From: a virus
Reading direction: 5' to 3' (one strand)
DNA length: 63,831 nucleotides
IMG/VR virus record: IMGVR_UViG_3300032164_000011
Span: 1 to 63,831 of that record
Numbering within the stretch: position 1 is the stretch's first letter; the number at the start of each line of letters is the position of its first letter. A model generated the notes under the pieces. That model saw only the letters and a program-made list of their open reading frames with translations, was not told the origin of the DNA and searched no databases. The position numbers and the translations under genes are program-made. This document shows, piece after piece, positions 55,699 to 63,831 of this stretch.

Positions 55699-56827
55699 CT
55701 CGATGCCGTTCTCCGAGCGGCGATATTACGGATGCTACCGTGGCACGGTCGCGGACAACCTCGACCCCCTGCGCCTCGGGCGGGTGAAGTGCAGGTGCCA
55801 CGAGGTCCTGGGGCTGGAGATGACGACGGACTGGGCGGCCTACAAGGGGGGGCCGTTCGGGGGCGACCTGGACTGCGGGGTCTTCGCCCCGCCGGACGTC
55901 GGCGCGGCGGTGTTCGTCGAGTTCGAGAGCGGGGACGTGAACCGGCCCCTCTTCACGGGTACCTGGTGGGGGCAGAGGAAGGGGATGCCGCCGGAGACCC
56001 CGGCCCTGGCGAGGGCCGACGGGCAGACGTGCTGGAAGACAGACCCGAGCACCTCGGCCCCGAAGGGAATCGACCAGTTCAGGAGCGCGACCAACGAGGA
56101 CCAATGCCAGCCCATCTCGCCCCTGCGGGCGAAGGGGCCGCCGCAGTACCCGTGCAACAAGGTCCTCAAGACGAAGAACAACGGGATCACGGTCGAGATC
56201 GACGACACGCCGGGGAGGGGCAGGATCCACATCTGGCACGGCCCGTCGAAGTCGTGGGTCGAGATCGACTCCGGGGGCGAGCTCTCGGTCAGGGTGGCCG
56301 GGAAGTCCTACGTCCTCGTGGAGGCGGACGACCGGCACCACGTGAAGGGGGGTCGCCACGCCCTGGTCGAGGGGGACGAGACGGTCCGCGTCGGGAAGGA
56401 CCGGTGGCTGAGGGTCAAGGCGAACGAGACGCGGGAGGTCGGGGGCCTGCGTGACACGTTCGTCACGGGCAAGGAGCAGAGGGTGAACCAGGCGGGGCTC
56501 GACGGGTTCGTCGTGGGGGAGGAGCAGAGGGTGGACCAGGGGGGGCTGAAGCACTGGACCATCGGGGACCGGGTGGACGTCGTGGTCGGGAACTGGACGC
56601 AGTGGGTCGTCGGGAACCTCCAGACCAACGTGTTCGGGAACTACGACCGCATCGCGGCGGGCAACATCAGCGACGTCGCCAGCGCGATCGCCCACTCGAA
56701 GGGGACCCCGACGGGGGCGCCTCCGGTCCCGCCGGTCCAGCCCCAGCCCCCGCAGCCGGTCCAGCCCCCGGGGTGCCCGGTCACCCCGCCCGACTTCACG
56801 TGCCCCCCGACGCCCCCGGCCCCGTAG
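55676..56827 (+). CDS. gp5/gpV-like baseplate spike protein (383 aa)
   Basis: An N-terminal OB fold (Arg-Tyr-Tyr-Gly-Cys-Tyr-Arg-Gly-Thr-Val-Ala...Leu-Gly-Arg-Val-Lys) and Val-Phe-Val-Glu-Phe-Glu-Ser-Gly-Asp match the gp5/VgrG spike family. Residues about 205-330 have repeated Gly-Asp/Val-Gly strand turns likely forming the triangular beta-helix needle. The C-terminus is a Pro-rich tail. It would be capped by the PAAR-like protein nearby. ATG 55676 or 55703. Confidence 0.88.
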   Translation: MVEPLQGNSMPFSERRYYGCYRGTVADNLDPLRLGRVKCRCHEVLGLEMTTDWAAYKGGPFGGDLDCGVFAPPDVGAAVFVEFESGDVNRPLFTGTWWGQRKGMPPETPALARADGQTCWKTDPSTSAPKGIDQFRSATNEDQCQPISPLRAKGPPQYPCNKVLKTKNNGITVEIDDTPGRGRIHIWHGPSKSWVEIDSGGELSVRVAGKSYVLVEADDRHHVKGGRHALVEGDETVRVGKDRWLRVKANETREVGGLRDTFVTGKEQRVNQAGLDGFVVGEEQRVDQGGLKHWTIGDRVDVVVGNWTQWVVGNLQTNVFGNYDRIAAGNISDVASAIAHSKGTPTGAPPVPPVQPQPPQPVQPPGCPVTPPDFTCPPTPPAP

Positions 56828-56837
56828 GAGGATTACC

Positions 56838-57362
56838 ATGCCGGTGTCGCCGATCTCTAACGCCCAGGAGTGGAGGGCGGTCGTGGCCGACAGGGAGGCC
56901 CGCGCCTGCCTGCGGAGGATCGCGCTCACTGTCCTCTCCGACCTCGACCCGTCCAGGGTGAGGGCGTACAGGCTGACGGTCGAGGCGTCGAGGTCCCTCC
57001 AGAGGAGGCAGGGGGCCCGCATCGCGGCCATCGACTCGGAGGTCGGGTGCATCGTGTCCCTCATGGAGCGGCTCCCCGACTCTGGCGAGCCAAAGGAGTT
57101 CCGCCGTATGATGGAGGAGCGGCGCAACGCCCTCCTGGCGGAGCGCGGGGAGGTAGTCCAGGCCCTGGAGAAGCTCCCGACGATGATCTCGGGGTCGGAG
57201 CGCATCCTGAGGGAGGTCGAGGGGCAGGTCGCCAACGCGGCCTTCCTCAAGGGGGTCATAGAGGAGGCGGACAGTGCCGAAGGTGGCGTTCCTGGGGTCG
57301 CCGACCAGCCACGGGGCCCCGGTGATAACGGGCCCCCTCCCGACGCCGCACGTGGCGTGTGA
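56838..57362 (+). CDS. helical baseplate-region protein (174 aa)
   Basis: ATG 56838 follows AGGAGGATTACC. A mostly helical, charged coiled-coil protein (about 15-145) whose Gly/Pro-rich C-terminal 30 residues overlap the next gene in another frame. No family recognised. It lies between spike and tip genes. Confidence 0.7.
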   Translation: MPVSPISNAQEWRAVVADREARACLRRIALTVLSDLDPSRVRAYRLTVEASRSLQRRQGARIAAIDSEVGCIVSLMERLPDSGEPKEFRRMMEERRNALLAERGEVVQALEKLPTMISGSERILREVEGQVANAAFLKGVIEEADSAEGGVPGVADQPRGPGDNGPPPDAARGV

Positions 57363-57510
57363 CTGCGGGGTCATGGCGAAGGCGACGGACATGGTGGCCG
57401 GGCACTACCACGGCCTGGTCTGGGTGCCGCCGAACCCCTTCCCGGCGGGGTCGCTGGTGGCGGCGATAGAGGGGCTGGGAGTGCTGAGGGTGGGCGACAC
57501 GGCGGGCTGA
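57274..57510 (+). CDS. PAAR-like spike tip protein (78 aa)
   Basis: GTG 57274 opens with Gly-Ser-Pro-Thr-Ser-His-Gly-Ala-Pro-Val-Ile, then Pro-His-Val-Ala-Cys-Asp-Cys, Gly-His-Tyr-His-Gly and a terminal Val-Gly-Asp-Thr-Ala-Gly. This gives the Pro/His/Cys-rich character of small metal-binding cone proteins that sharpen contractile spikes. The overlap with the preceding frame supports tight packing. Short for a PAAR, hence only moderately sure. Confidence 0.68.
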   Translation: MPKVAFLGSPTSHGAPVITGPLPTPHVACDCGVMAKATDMVAGHYHGLVWVPPNPFPAGSLVAAIEGLGVLRVGDTAG

Positions 57511-57573
57511 GGGGCGCAGATAATCCCGGGGCCGTGCGTCCCGAACACCGAGAGCGACTGATCGGAGGTTCCG

Positions 57574-58047
57574 ATGTCCGGCATCTACGACTTCTTCCAG
57601 GGCCTGACGTCCTCGCAGTGGGACTCGATGGTCAGGGTGGTCCAGGACCTCCAGGACAGCGCGTCCGCGGAGAGGATGGACAGCCTCCGCAACTTCCTGG
57701 CGTCCCTCACCAGGGAGATCGACGCCGTGAACCGGAGGAGGGACGCCCTCGGGCAGAAGGTCGAGAACATCGAGGTCATCCTGACGCACCTCGACGCCCA
57801 CATCAGGGCGAACCCCGGCAACATGGAGGCCACCCTCCTCCGGTCCATCCTGATCCTGTGGAAGAGCCAGCTCAAGATCGAGGTGGCGGACCTCCGCCCG
57901 TCGGAGAAGCTGGACAAGAAGTACGACACGGAGCGGAAGCGGGAGCTCCTGGCCCAGCTCCAGGTCCTCGTCTCCTCGCTTAGCGTCGAGATGGGCGAGG
58001 CCAAGGCCGAGCGGGCGTCGGCGCCGCAGGAGGCGAGGGGGGCGTGA
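57574..58047 (+). CDS. coiled-coil baseplate protein (157 aa)
   Basis: Strongly helical with heptads (about 25-135) and a Glu/Ala-rich end. ATG 57574 follows GATCGGAGGTTCCG. It overlaps the gp25 gene at GTG 58044. Probably an assembly or structural helper of the wedge; no family recognised. Confidence 0.72.
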   Translation: MSGIYDFFQGLTSSQWDSMVRVVQDLQDSASAERMDSLRNFLASLTREIDAVNRRRDALGQKVENIEVILTHLDAHIRANPGNMEATLLRSILILWKSQLKIEVADLRPSEKLDKKYDTERKRELLAQLQVLVSSLSVEMGEAKAERASAPQEARGA

Positions 58048-58487
58048 GGAGGACGACGGACATCATCGGGCGCGGGTGGGGCTTCCCCTTCCGGTTCACC
58101 ACCGTCGGCAGGGTGAGCAGGCTCGTGGGGGTCTCGGACGCGTCCTCTACCGAGAAGATCGGGATGGCGATCCGGCAGATCCTCGGGACGAGGGTCGGAA
58201 GCCGGGTGGTCGACCGGGACTTCGGGTCCGACCTCCGGGGGATCCTCTTCATGCCCATCGACGAGGTTTCCATCGCCAGGGTGCGGTTCGCGGTCACCTC
58301 GGCGATCCAGACCTGGGAGAAGAGGGTGGACGTCCTGGGAGTGGACGTGAACGCCGACCGGGTGAAGGATGGGGTCATCGACGTGACGGTGTACTACAAG
58401 ATCATCTCCACCCAGAAGGAGGGGAACCTCGTCTATCCTCTGTATATTTCGGAAGAAATGCGCGTGACCGGGCAGATAAACGTGTAG
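58044..58487 (+). CDS. gp25-like baseplate wedge protein (147 aa)
   Basis: Gly-Arg-Gly-Trp-Gly-Phe-Pro-Phe-Arg-Phe, Lys-Ile-Gly-Met-Ala-Ile-Arg-Gln-Ile-Leu-Gly-Thr, Gly-Ser-Arg-Val-Val-Asp-Arg-Asp-Phe-Gly-Ser and Arg-Gly-Ile-Leu-Phe are the signature of gp25/gpW wedge proteins. GTG 58044 overlaps the upstream stop. It links the sheath to the baseplate wedge. Confidence 0.93.
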   Translation: MRRTTDIIGRGWGFPFRFTTVGRVSRLVGVSDASSTEKIGMAIRQILGTRVGSRVVDRDFGSDLRGILFMPIDEVSIARVRFAVTSAIQTWEKRVDVLGVDVNADRVKDGVIDVTVYYKIISTQKEGNLVYPLYISEEMRVTGQINV

Positions 58488-58497
58488 GAGGCGTCCC

Positions 58498-60264
58498 TTG
58501 ACCACGATCAGCAAGGTCACGAACAGGATCCCCCCGATCGACTACACCTCCCGCGACTTCGAGGCGATCGCGCAGGACATGGTGCGGGCGATCCCGTTCA
58601 TGGCCCCGGAGTGGACGGACAACAACCTCTCCGACTTCGGGATCGTCCTCCAGAGGCTCGTGGCCATGGTGTCCGACTGCCTCCACTTCTACCTGGACCG
58701 CACGGCGAACGAGGCGTTCCTGCCCACGGCGATCACGAGGAGGAGCGTCATCAACCTCCTCCAGCTCATCAACTTCACCCTGAACAGCGCGGCCCCGGCC
58801 TCGGTGGACGTCCGGTTCCACATGGCGAACGCGCTCCCCGGCGACCTCCTGATCCCGAAGGGGACGGAGAGCCAGACCACGGCGGACGCGACGGACGGCC
58901 CGATCTACTTCGAGACGTCGGCGGACGCGGTGATCCCCGCCGGGGACCTGGAGGTGACGGCGCCCGCGGTGGAGGGCCGGACCAGGACGGAGACCCTCGG
59001 GGTGAGCCTCGGGATCGCCCGCCAGAGGTTCGATGTCTCCGGGTCGCCCGTCATCGACGGGAGCCTCGCCATCGCGATCGACGAGGGGGTCGGGCCGGAG
59101 GCGTGGTCCGAGGTGGAGTCGTTCGCCTACGCCGGGCCGGACGACAAGGTGTTCACGACCATCCGGGACGAGAACGACAAGATCACGGTCCTGTTCGGGG
59201 ACAACGCCCAGGGGAAGATCCCGGACAACGGGGCGATCATCGAGTCCGAGTACCGGGTGGGAGGGGGGCTGCGGGGGAACGTGCCGGAGGGGACGATCGT
59301 CACGGTGAACGACGTGCCCACCTACAACGCGGTGCCGGTCAGCCTGGCGGTCACGAACGACCTGGCCGCGAGCGGCGGCGAGGACGCCATGACCATCGAG
59401 GAGGCGAAGGTCCTCGGGCCCCAGAGCCTCCTGGCCCTCAACAGGGCGGTGACGGCCCTCGACTTCAAGACGCTGGCGGAGGCCTTTCCCGGCGTCGCCA
59501 GGGCGTCCGTCGTGGTCGGGGCCTACCCCGTGGACGTGTCGACGGGGTGCTGCTGCCTCGTCAGGCTCATCATCGCCCCCACCGGAGGGGGGACGCCGTC
59601 GTCCCAGCTCAAGTCCGACCTCGCGGACTACCTCGAGGCCCGGAAGATGATAGGGACGTGCCTGGAGATCGTGGACCCGACCTACCAGCCGGTGGACGGG
59701 GCCGGTACGATCTACATGGCCGGGAACTTCTCCACGGAGCAGGGGGCGCAGGACGTGGAGGACTCCCTCTCCGCCTTCTTCGACCTGGGGAGCGAGTACG
59801 TCGGGTTCGGGCAGTCCCTCTACCTGTCCGACTTCTACCACCTCCTGGAGTCCATCTCCGGGGTGGACCACGTCGACCTGACGGAGCTGACCCGGAGGCC
59901 GGTGCCCGTATGCTCGCCATGGACGTCGGACTGCGGGCTGACGAACTTCGTGGTCGGGCCCTCCGCCAAGAACGAGGGGTGGACGGTGACCGCGACCTCC
60001 CCGACGACCTTCTCCGTGGTGGGGTCGGTCAGCGGGCCCCAGAACCCCGGGACGGTAGGGGTGGGCTACACGACCAACGGCGGGGAGGTGTCGTTCAAGA
60101 TGGAGTGCACGAGCGGGACCCTGGTGGTGGGCGAGAAGTGCCAGTTCACTACCAGCCCGAAGGTCGCCAACGTGCCGATGAAGCCGCTGGAGGTCATGAC
60201 CAAGGGCGTCTTCACGTTCAGCTTCGTCGGAGGGGCCAGGCCCCAGAGGGTGTGCCCGGTATGA
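58498..60264 (+). CDS. gpJ/gp6-like baseplate protein (588 aa, TTG start)
   Basis: Pro-Pro-Ile-Asp-Tyr-Thr-Ser-Arg-Asp-Phe near the start and Phe-Pro-Gly-Val-Ala-Arg-Ala-Ser-Val-Val near residue 335 are gpJ/gp6 family motifs. A central Phe-Gly-Asp-Asn-Ala-Gln-Gly-Lys-Ile-Pro-Asp-Asn-Gly is also typical. A beta-rich C-terminal domain (about 480-588) is an extension. The protein forms the outer baseplate ring. TTG 58498 follows TAGGAGGCGTCCC, and an in-frame later start would lose conserved residues. Confidence 0.93.
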   Translation: MTTISKVTNRIPPIDYTSRDFEAIAQDMVRAIPFMAPEWTDNNLSDFGIVLQRLVAMVSDCLHFYLDRTANEAFLPTAITRRSVINLLQLINFTLNSAAPASVDVRFHMANALPGDLLIPKGTESQTTADATDGPIYFETSADAVIPAGDLEVTAPAVEGRTRTETLGVSLGIARQRFDVSGSPVIDGSLAIAIDEGVGPEAWSEVESFAYAGPDDKVFTTIRDENDKITVLFGDNAQGKIPDNGAIIESEYRVGGGLRGNVPEGTIVTVNDVPTYNAVPVSLAVTNDLAASGGEDAMTIEEAKVLGPQSLLALNRAVTALDFKTLAEAFPGVARASVVVGAYPVDVSTGCCCLVRLIIAPTGGGTPSSQLKSDLADYLEARKMIGTCLEIVDPTYQPVDGAGTIYMAGNFSTEQGAQDVEDSLSAFFDLGSEYVGFGQSLYLSDFYHLLESISGVDHVDLTELTRRPVPVCSPWTSDCGLTNFVVGPSAKNEGWTVTATSPTTFSVVGSVSGPQNPGTVGVGYTTNGGEVSFKMECTSGTLVVGEKCQFTTSPKVANVPMKPLEVMTKGVFTFSFVGGARPQRVCPV

Positions 60265-60479
60265 GCGACACGCGGAGGATCTCCGAGATCGAGGCCAGGA
60301 TGATGGCGTCGGAGCGGCTCGGGTGGAGGGTCCACACCGTCGAGGAGAGCGCCAGGAGGATCTCGGCGGAGATCCCGAACTTCGTCGACGAGGCGGACCT
60401 GCAGAAGTTCACGAGGTACCTCGACGAGATCGTCAAGGCCGTCCAGGACGCCTTCATGAAGGAGACGGGGGCGAAGTGA
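60261..60479 (+). CDS. small helical baseplate-adjacent protein (72 aa)
   Basis: ATGA overlap with gpJ and GTGA overlap with gpI. A charged amphipathic helical peptide without cysteines. Possibly an assembly factor or linker between J and I; family not recognised. Confidence 0.7.
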   Translation: MSDTRRISEIEARMMASERLGWRVHTVEESARRISAEIPNFVDEADLQKFTRYLDEIVKAVQDAFMKETGAK

Positions 60480-61675
60480 CCAGCCCTTCGGTGATAATCA
60501 GCGACCCCAGGCTCGTCCAGGGAGTCACGATCCGCAGGGGCCTGGAGGGCCCGCAGATCGTCGTGGAGTGGGAGGCCCCGGAGGCGCCCCCGCTCGGGGG
60601 GATCGTCCGCGTCCTGAGGAAGACGTACGAGTTCGCCAGCGACGCCTACGACACGGCGGCGGTGAACGTCTACGAGGGGGACGTGGGGGCCGGGCACGTG
60701 TCCGACCTCGACCTGGACCCCTGCTCCTGCTACTACTACACGGTCTTCACCTTCGACCCCCTCACCTACGAGTGGGTCTACTCCGTCGGGACCCAGGCGA
60801 GCCTGCTCGCCATCGAGAGCGGGTACTTCACGGACCGCCTCTTCGGGCTCCTGCCGGAGGTGTACGTCCTCGGGGACAAGCTCATGGGCGAGGTGGACGC
60901 GTCGAGCGCGGTGGTCCCCCTGCACCCGGAGTTCGACGCGGGGTCGAACGAGTGGTTCAACATCCACGAGAACCCGACGGACCCGGCGACGGGGGATCTC
61001 CTGGCGGAGGAGAGGAAGAGGGGGCCGCTCAGCCGGTTCCTGAAGAACATCGCGATCGAGCTCGACATCGTCAAGGGCCTGATCGACTGCATGCCCACCC
61101 TGTGGGACGTGGACGAGGCGTGCTGCTCGGCCCTCCCGGCGCTGGGGGAGCTGGTCGGGCTCGACGTGAACCGGGAGTTCCCCTGCAACAAGCAGCGGGA
61201 GGAGATCCGCCAGCAGGCCGCGATCCTCAAGATCAAGGGCACGATCCAGGCGGTGGCGGCCCGGGCGCGGCTGGTCTCCGGCCTGCGGGTGGGCGTCCAC
61301 GAGTGGTGCAAGAACATCCTGATCTCCAACCGGCTGGACCGGACGAGCGTCTACATCCCCAACCCGGGCCTGGCCCTGAAGTACAAGCGGTGCGGGGACG
61401 ACACGGACTTCACCCCCGGCCAGGGGATCACGTTCCAGTCGTTCCTGGTGTGCTTCTACCTGGAGTGCGACGACTGCCTCTCGGAGCAGGTGGTCGAGAA
61501 GCTGGCCCGGGTGATGCCGCCGGAGTGGCCGGTCTGCCGGAGCGGCTATTTCCTCTTCGAGGACTGCCGCCACCAGGAGGTCTACCCGGGCCCGATCGAC
61601 AACTGGTGGGACGTGGTCGAGACGGGCGGGAGCAGGATCAACCAGGCGCGGATCAACCTCGGACGCGTAACGTAG
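60476..61675 (+). CDS. gpI-like tail protein with N-terminal beta domain (399 aa)
   Basis: An N-terminal Ig/fibronectin-like domain (about 1-105) precedes Phe-Gly-Leu-Leu-Pro-Glu-Val-Tyr, Leu-Ser-Arg-Phe-Leu-Lys-Asn-Ile-Ala-Ile-Glu, Leu-Gly-Glu-Leu-Val-Gly-Leu-Asp and Ile-Leu-Lys-Ile-Lys-Gly-Thr-Ile. These are motifs of P2 gpI/TIGR02242-like proteins, which connect wedge to fibres. It is Cys-rich for this family. GTG 60476 overlaps the preceding stop. Confidence 0.9.
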   Translation: MTSPSVIISDPRLVQGVTIRRGLEGPQIVVEWEAPEAPPLGGIVRVLRKTYEFASDAYDTAAVNVYEGDVGAGHVSDLDLDPCSCYYYTVFTFDPLTYEWVYSVGTQASLLAIESGYFTDRLFGLLPEVYVLGDKLMGEVDASSAVVPLHPEFDAGSNEWFNIHENPTDPATGDLLAEERKRGPLSRFLKNIAIELDIVKGLIDCMPTLWDVDEACCSALPALGELVGLDVNREFPCNKQREEIRQQAAILKIKGTIQAVAARARLVSGLRVGVHEWCKNILISNRLDRTSVYIPNPGLALKYKRCGDDTDFTPGQGITFQSFLVCFYLECDDCLSEQVVEKLARVMPPEWPVCRSGYFLFEDCRHQEVYPGPIDNWWDVVETGGSRINQARINLGRVT

Positions 61676-61687
61676 CCGGAGGAGAGC

Positions 61688-62740
61688 ATGTCGTACAACG
61701 CCTCGTGGGACGAATGGACCAACCTCGCCCTGCTCCTCGACGAGAGGGTCTCCGGGTTCCTCCGCCGGGAGAAGAACTTCGTCATGGACGGGTTCCAGCT
61801 GTCCACGGGGTTCGGGCTCTTCGCCCAGGTGGGGCAGGTGGGCCTCAACGTCGCCTACTGCAACGGGTACGAGCTGAAGCAGACCTACCCCATCGCGCCG
61901 CCGCTGGTCCCCGTCGCGCCAGCCACGCTGGGCCAGCCGGTCTACCTGGAGTTCACGAAGACCGTGGACCCGGGCGGCGGGTACCTGTCCATCGCGATCT
62001 TCCTCACGGTCGGGCCCCCGGCCACCCCGTCCGACTGGATCAAGCTCGGGGAGGTGGACACGGACGCGGTGGGGGTCATCGCGGTCAGGAACGAGGACAA
62101 CCGGTACCACCTCCACTCGGCCCAGATGGACGACGTCCTGGAGGGCAACCTCCAGCACATCAGCCGCCTGACCCTCCAGCGCGGGGCGGCCTTCCCGGTG
62201 GCCCCGGCCCCCGTCCAGTCGGAGCTGTTCTGGAGGACGGACCTCCTCCAGCTCTACGTGTACGACGGGGGGATCTGGCAGCCTCTGACGCCGGGGGCTC
62301 CCCCGGGTGCGGTGATCTTCACGGCGAACCCCCTCGGCCCCCCGATCCTGCCGGGGGAGGTGGCGTACGTGGGTCCGAACCCCCCGGCGGCGCCGGGGAC
62401 GGTGACCCAGGCCATCGCGCTCGCCATGGCGACGGCGGAGGTGGTCGGGGCGGCCATGGGGCCGGTCCTCCCCGGCCTCCCCGGCCCGTTCATGACGTGG
62501 CACGGGACGACGGGGACGGCGTACTACGAGATCGCGGCCCCGCCGGTCGTCCCCCCGGTCCCCGGGAGGAAGGTGTGGCTCTCCAAGATCACGCCGGGGG
62601 CGGTGACCACGCTGGCCCCCGCGAACCCGTGCGCCAGGAAGGTCTTGGGGGTGATCACGGACAACTCCGTGTTCGCCTGGCCGGGCAACCCCTACCTCAC
62701 GGTCGTGTGGGCGCCCGAGCCGACGATCTGGGTGCCGTAG
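61688..62740 (+). CDS. tail fibre / baseplate appendage protein (350 aa)
   Basis: The helical N-terminus likely docks on the gpI-like protein. The middle contains Leu-Phe-Trp-Arg-Thr-Asp-Leu-Leu-Gln-Leu-Tyr-Val-Tyr-Asp, a motif shared with the collagen-like fibre. The C-terminal 130 residues are Pro/Gly-rich with beta strands. Probably a fibre or connector; host-binding properties cannot be read directly. Confidence 0.75.
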   Translation: MSYNASWDEWTNLALLLDERVSGFLRREKNFVMDGFQLSTGFGLFAQVGQVGLNVAYCNGYELKQTYPIAPPLVPVAPATLGQPVYLEFTKTVDPGGGYLSIAIFLTVGPPATPSDWIKLGEVDTDAVGVIAVRNEDNRYHLHSAQMDDVLEGNLQHISRLTLQRGAAFPVAPAPVQSELFWRTDLLQLYVYDGGIWQPLTPGAPPGAVIFTANPLGPPILPGEVAYVGPNPPAAPGTVTQAIALAMATAEVVGAAMGPVLPGLPGPFMTWHGTTGTAYYEIAAPPVVPPVPGRKVWLSKITPGAVTTLAPANPCARKVLGVITDNSVFAWPGNPYLTVVWAPEPTIWVP

Positions 62741-62794
62741 GCATTCCATGGCGTCCGGCCCCGTGGTATACTCGGGGAGACGTGGGGAGGCGTG

Positions 62795-63229
62795 ATGGGC
62801 TACCCGGCAAGAGTCATCGCGGTCATGGAGGACGGGAGTCTTGAGGCCCTCTCCCCCGACCAGTTCGAGATGCAGTCGGACGTGGAGATGCTCCAGGGTC
62901 CGACCCTTCCCGGGCTCCTCGACGCTGTGTACCTCTCCTCCTCTGGAACAGCGGATAAGGCCACGGGGTACGTTTCGACGAGCCCCTGCATTGGGTTCGT
63001 CTCTGCTCTCCTCCCACTGGGGAAGTGCCTGGTACGGAGGGAGGAGGAGATCGACGGTTTCGTGGGGCTTACCCCTGGTAAAATCTACTACGTGGATCCC
63101 ACGACACCGGGAGGGATCACGAAGACCCCGCCCACGGGGAACAGCGGGAAGGTTCTTCAGGACGTGGGGGCGGCCCTGACGACGAGCAAGCTCGGAATCT
63201 TCATTGATATGGACTACATCGAGCTCTAA
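62795..63229 (+). CDS. fibre-region beta-rich protein (144 aa)
   Basis: ATG 62795 follows GGGGAGGCGTG. It ends with a capsid/fibre decoration-like beta domain: Gly-Leu-Thr-Pro-Gly-Lys-Ile-Tyr-Tyr-Val-Asp-Pro and a Gly-Lys-Val-Leu-Gln-Asp-Val-Gly turn, typical of fibre head domains. Codons are less GGG/AGG-biased than upstream. A TATACT at 62767 might be a weak promoter. Confidence 0.72.
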   Translation: MGYPARVIAVMEDGSLEALSPDQFEMQSDVEMLQGPTLPGLLDAVYLSSSGTADKATGYVSTSPCIGFVSALLPLGKCLVRREEEIDGFVGLTPGKIYYVDPTTPGGITKTPPTGNSGKVLQDVGAALTTSKLGIFIDMDYIEL

Positions 63230-63241
63230 GGAGGACGGCAG

Positions 63242-63831
63242 ATGGCAAATGGACTTCTTTACCTTGACACGACGACCTACAACGCGAGGCAGTCCCCGTT
63301 CGAGGTCTCGACAGGCCCGGACACCCTCACCATCCTCGCCGGAGACAAGCTCACCATCGCCGGAAGCCTCGACTTCAGCGCGGCGACCATGGTGGGAGTG
63401 CTCGACGAGACGAACGGCGGCACGGGGCAGTCCGCCCTCGCCACGGGCGACACCCTCTACGCCTCGGCGGCGAACACCTTCTCCAAGCTCGGCATCGGGA
63501 ACGCGGGGGACGTCCTGACCGTCGCTGGAGGGGTCCCTACGTGGCAGGCCACGGGTGCGGTCACCCTCCAGGGGGCCTACCAGGGGGGGAACACCATCAC
63601 CGTCACGGCTGCGGAGGGAGTTCCCACCATCTCGAACGCGGCGGACGCCACGAACACCCTCTCGGTAGCCCGCACCTTCGCCGGGGGTGGGACCGGGGTT
63701 GATCTCAGCATGGGCGCGGCCACGACCGGGGTCGGGTTCAACGTCCTTGCCGCCGGTTCCGGCGACGCAGCTTTCATCAACAATACGGGCACGGGTTCGG
63801 CCTTCACCGTTCAGGACGGCGGTGTGGACGT
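63242..63831 (+). CDS. tail fibre protein, 3'-truncated by the window end
   Basis: ATG 63242 follows AAGGAGGACGGCAG and the frame stays open to the last base (at least 196 residues). Gly-Gly-Thr-Gly-Gln-Ser and repeated Gly-Asp/Asn-Thr strands are typical of beta-prism or beta-helix fibre shafts. Being the last, open-ended gene, it probably continues into a long receptor-binding fibre outside the window. Confidence 0.85.
   Translation, partial: MANGLLYLDTTTYNARQSPFEVSTGPDTLTILAGDKLTIAGSLDFSAATMVGVLDETNGGTGQSALATGDTLYASAANTFSKLGIGNAGDVLTVAGGVPTWQATGAVTLQGAYQGGNTITVTAAEGVPTISNAADATNTLSVARTFAGGGTGVDLSMGAATTGVGFNVLAAGSGDAAFINNTGTGSAFTVQDGGVD

Overview
The window is a continuous piece, cut at both ends, of a GC-rich contractile-tailed (myovirus-type) bacteriophage genome. 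Every gene I can support lies on the plus strand. Genes are packed with ATGA, GTGA or TAATG stop/start overlaps and use ATG, GTG and occasional TTG starts. Glycine GGG and arginine AGG codons are strikingly common. The host cannot be named from the sequence. The early promoters match the bacterial sigma-70 consensus closely, so the host is a bacterium with a conventional housekeeping sigma factor.

Region 1 (1-12.2 kb) holds about 35 small genes, mostly unrecognised, served by five near-identical strong promoters (TTGACTAA, 16-bp spacer, TATAAT). Many products are tiny Cys-pair proteins, several sharing an 'ACG...CxxC' layout. Recognisable exceptions are a methyltransferase-like protein and a protein with an L7/L12-like segment. 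Region 2 (12.2-15.6 kb) has an HNH homing endonuclease that seems to interrupt a small gene, a WGR-domain ATP-dependent ligase and a ParB-like protein.

Region 3 (15.6-19.3 kb) is the packaging motor: small terminase, then a large terminase carrying a 389-residue intein with a Vsr-like nuclease. Region 4 (19.3-28.3 kb) has unrecognised probable virion or head-associated genes, a PI3/4-kinase-like protein followed by a HAD phosphatase, a BppU-like protein and a collagen-like fibre. Region 5 (28.3-33.6 kb) differs in codon choice and carries a second fibre, a glycosyltransferase-glycosyltransferase-methyltransferase fusion and an MptE/DUF115-like protein. Region 6 (32.9-35.4 kb) has a coiled-coil membrane protein, two DUF2589-like paralogues and a permuted-papain-like protein.

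Region 7 (35.4-41.1 kb) is the capsid module: portal, protease-scaffold fusion and major capsid protein, closed by a strong intrinsic terminator. Region 8 (41.1-63.8 kb) builds the tail in order: connectors and completion proteins, sheath, two tube proteins, assembly chaperones, tape measure, tube-initiator, gp53-, gp27/gpD-, gp5/gpV- and PAAR-like proteins, gp25, gpJ, gpI and fibres. It resembles both phage tails and extracellular contractile injection systems. A LAGLIDADG endonuclease has inserted there beside a duplicated DUF1360 gene.

Together the window encodes packaging, capsid and tail assembly, plus a possible system for glycosylating the Thr-rich fibre. Apart from the ligase I see no replication genes, so the genome must be considerably larger than this window.
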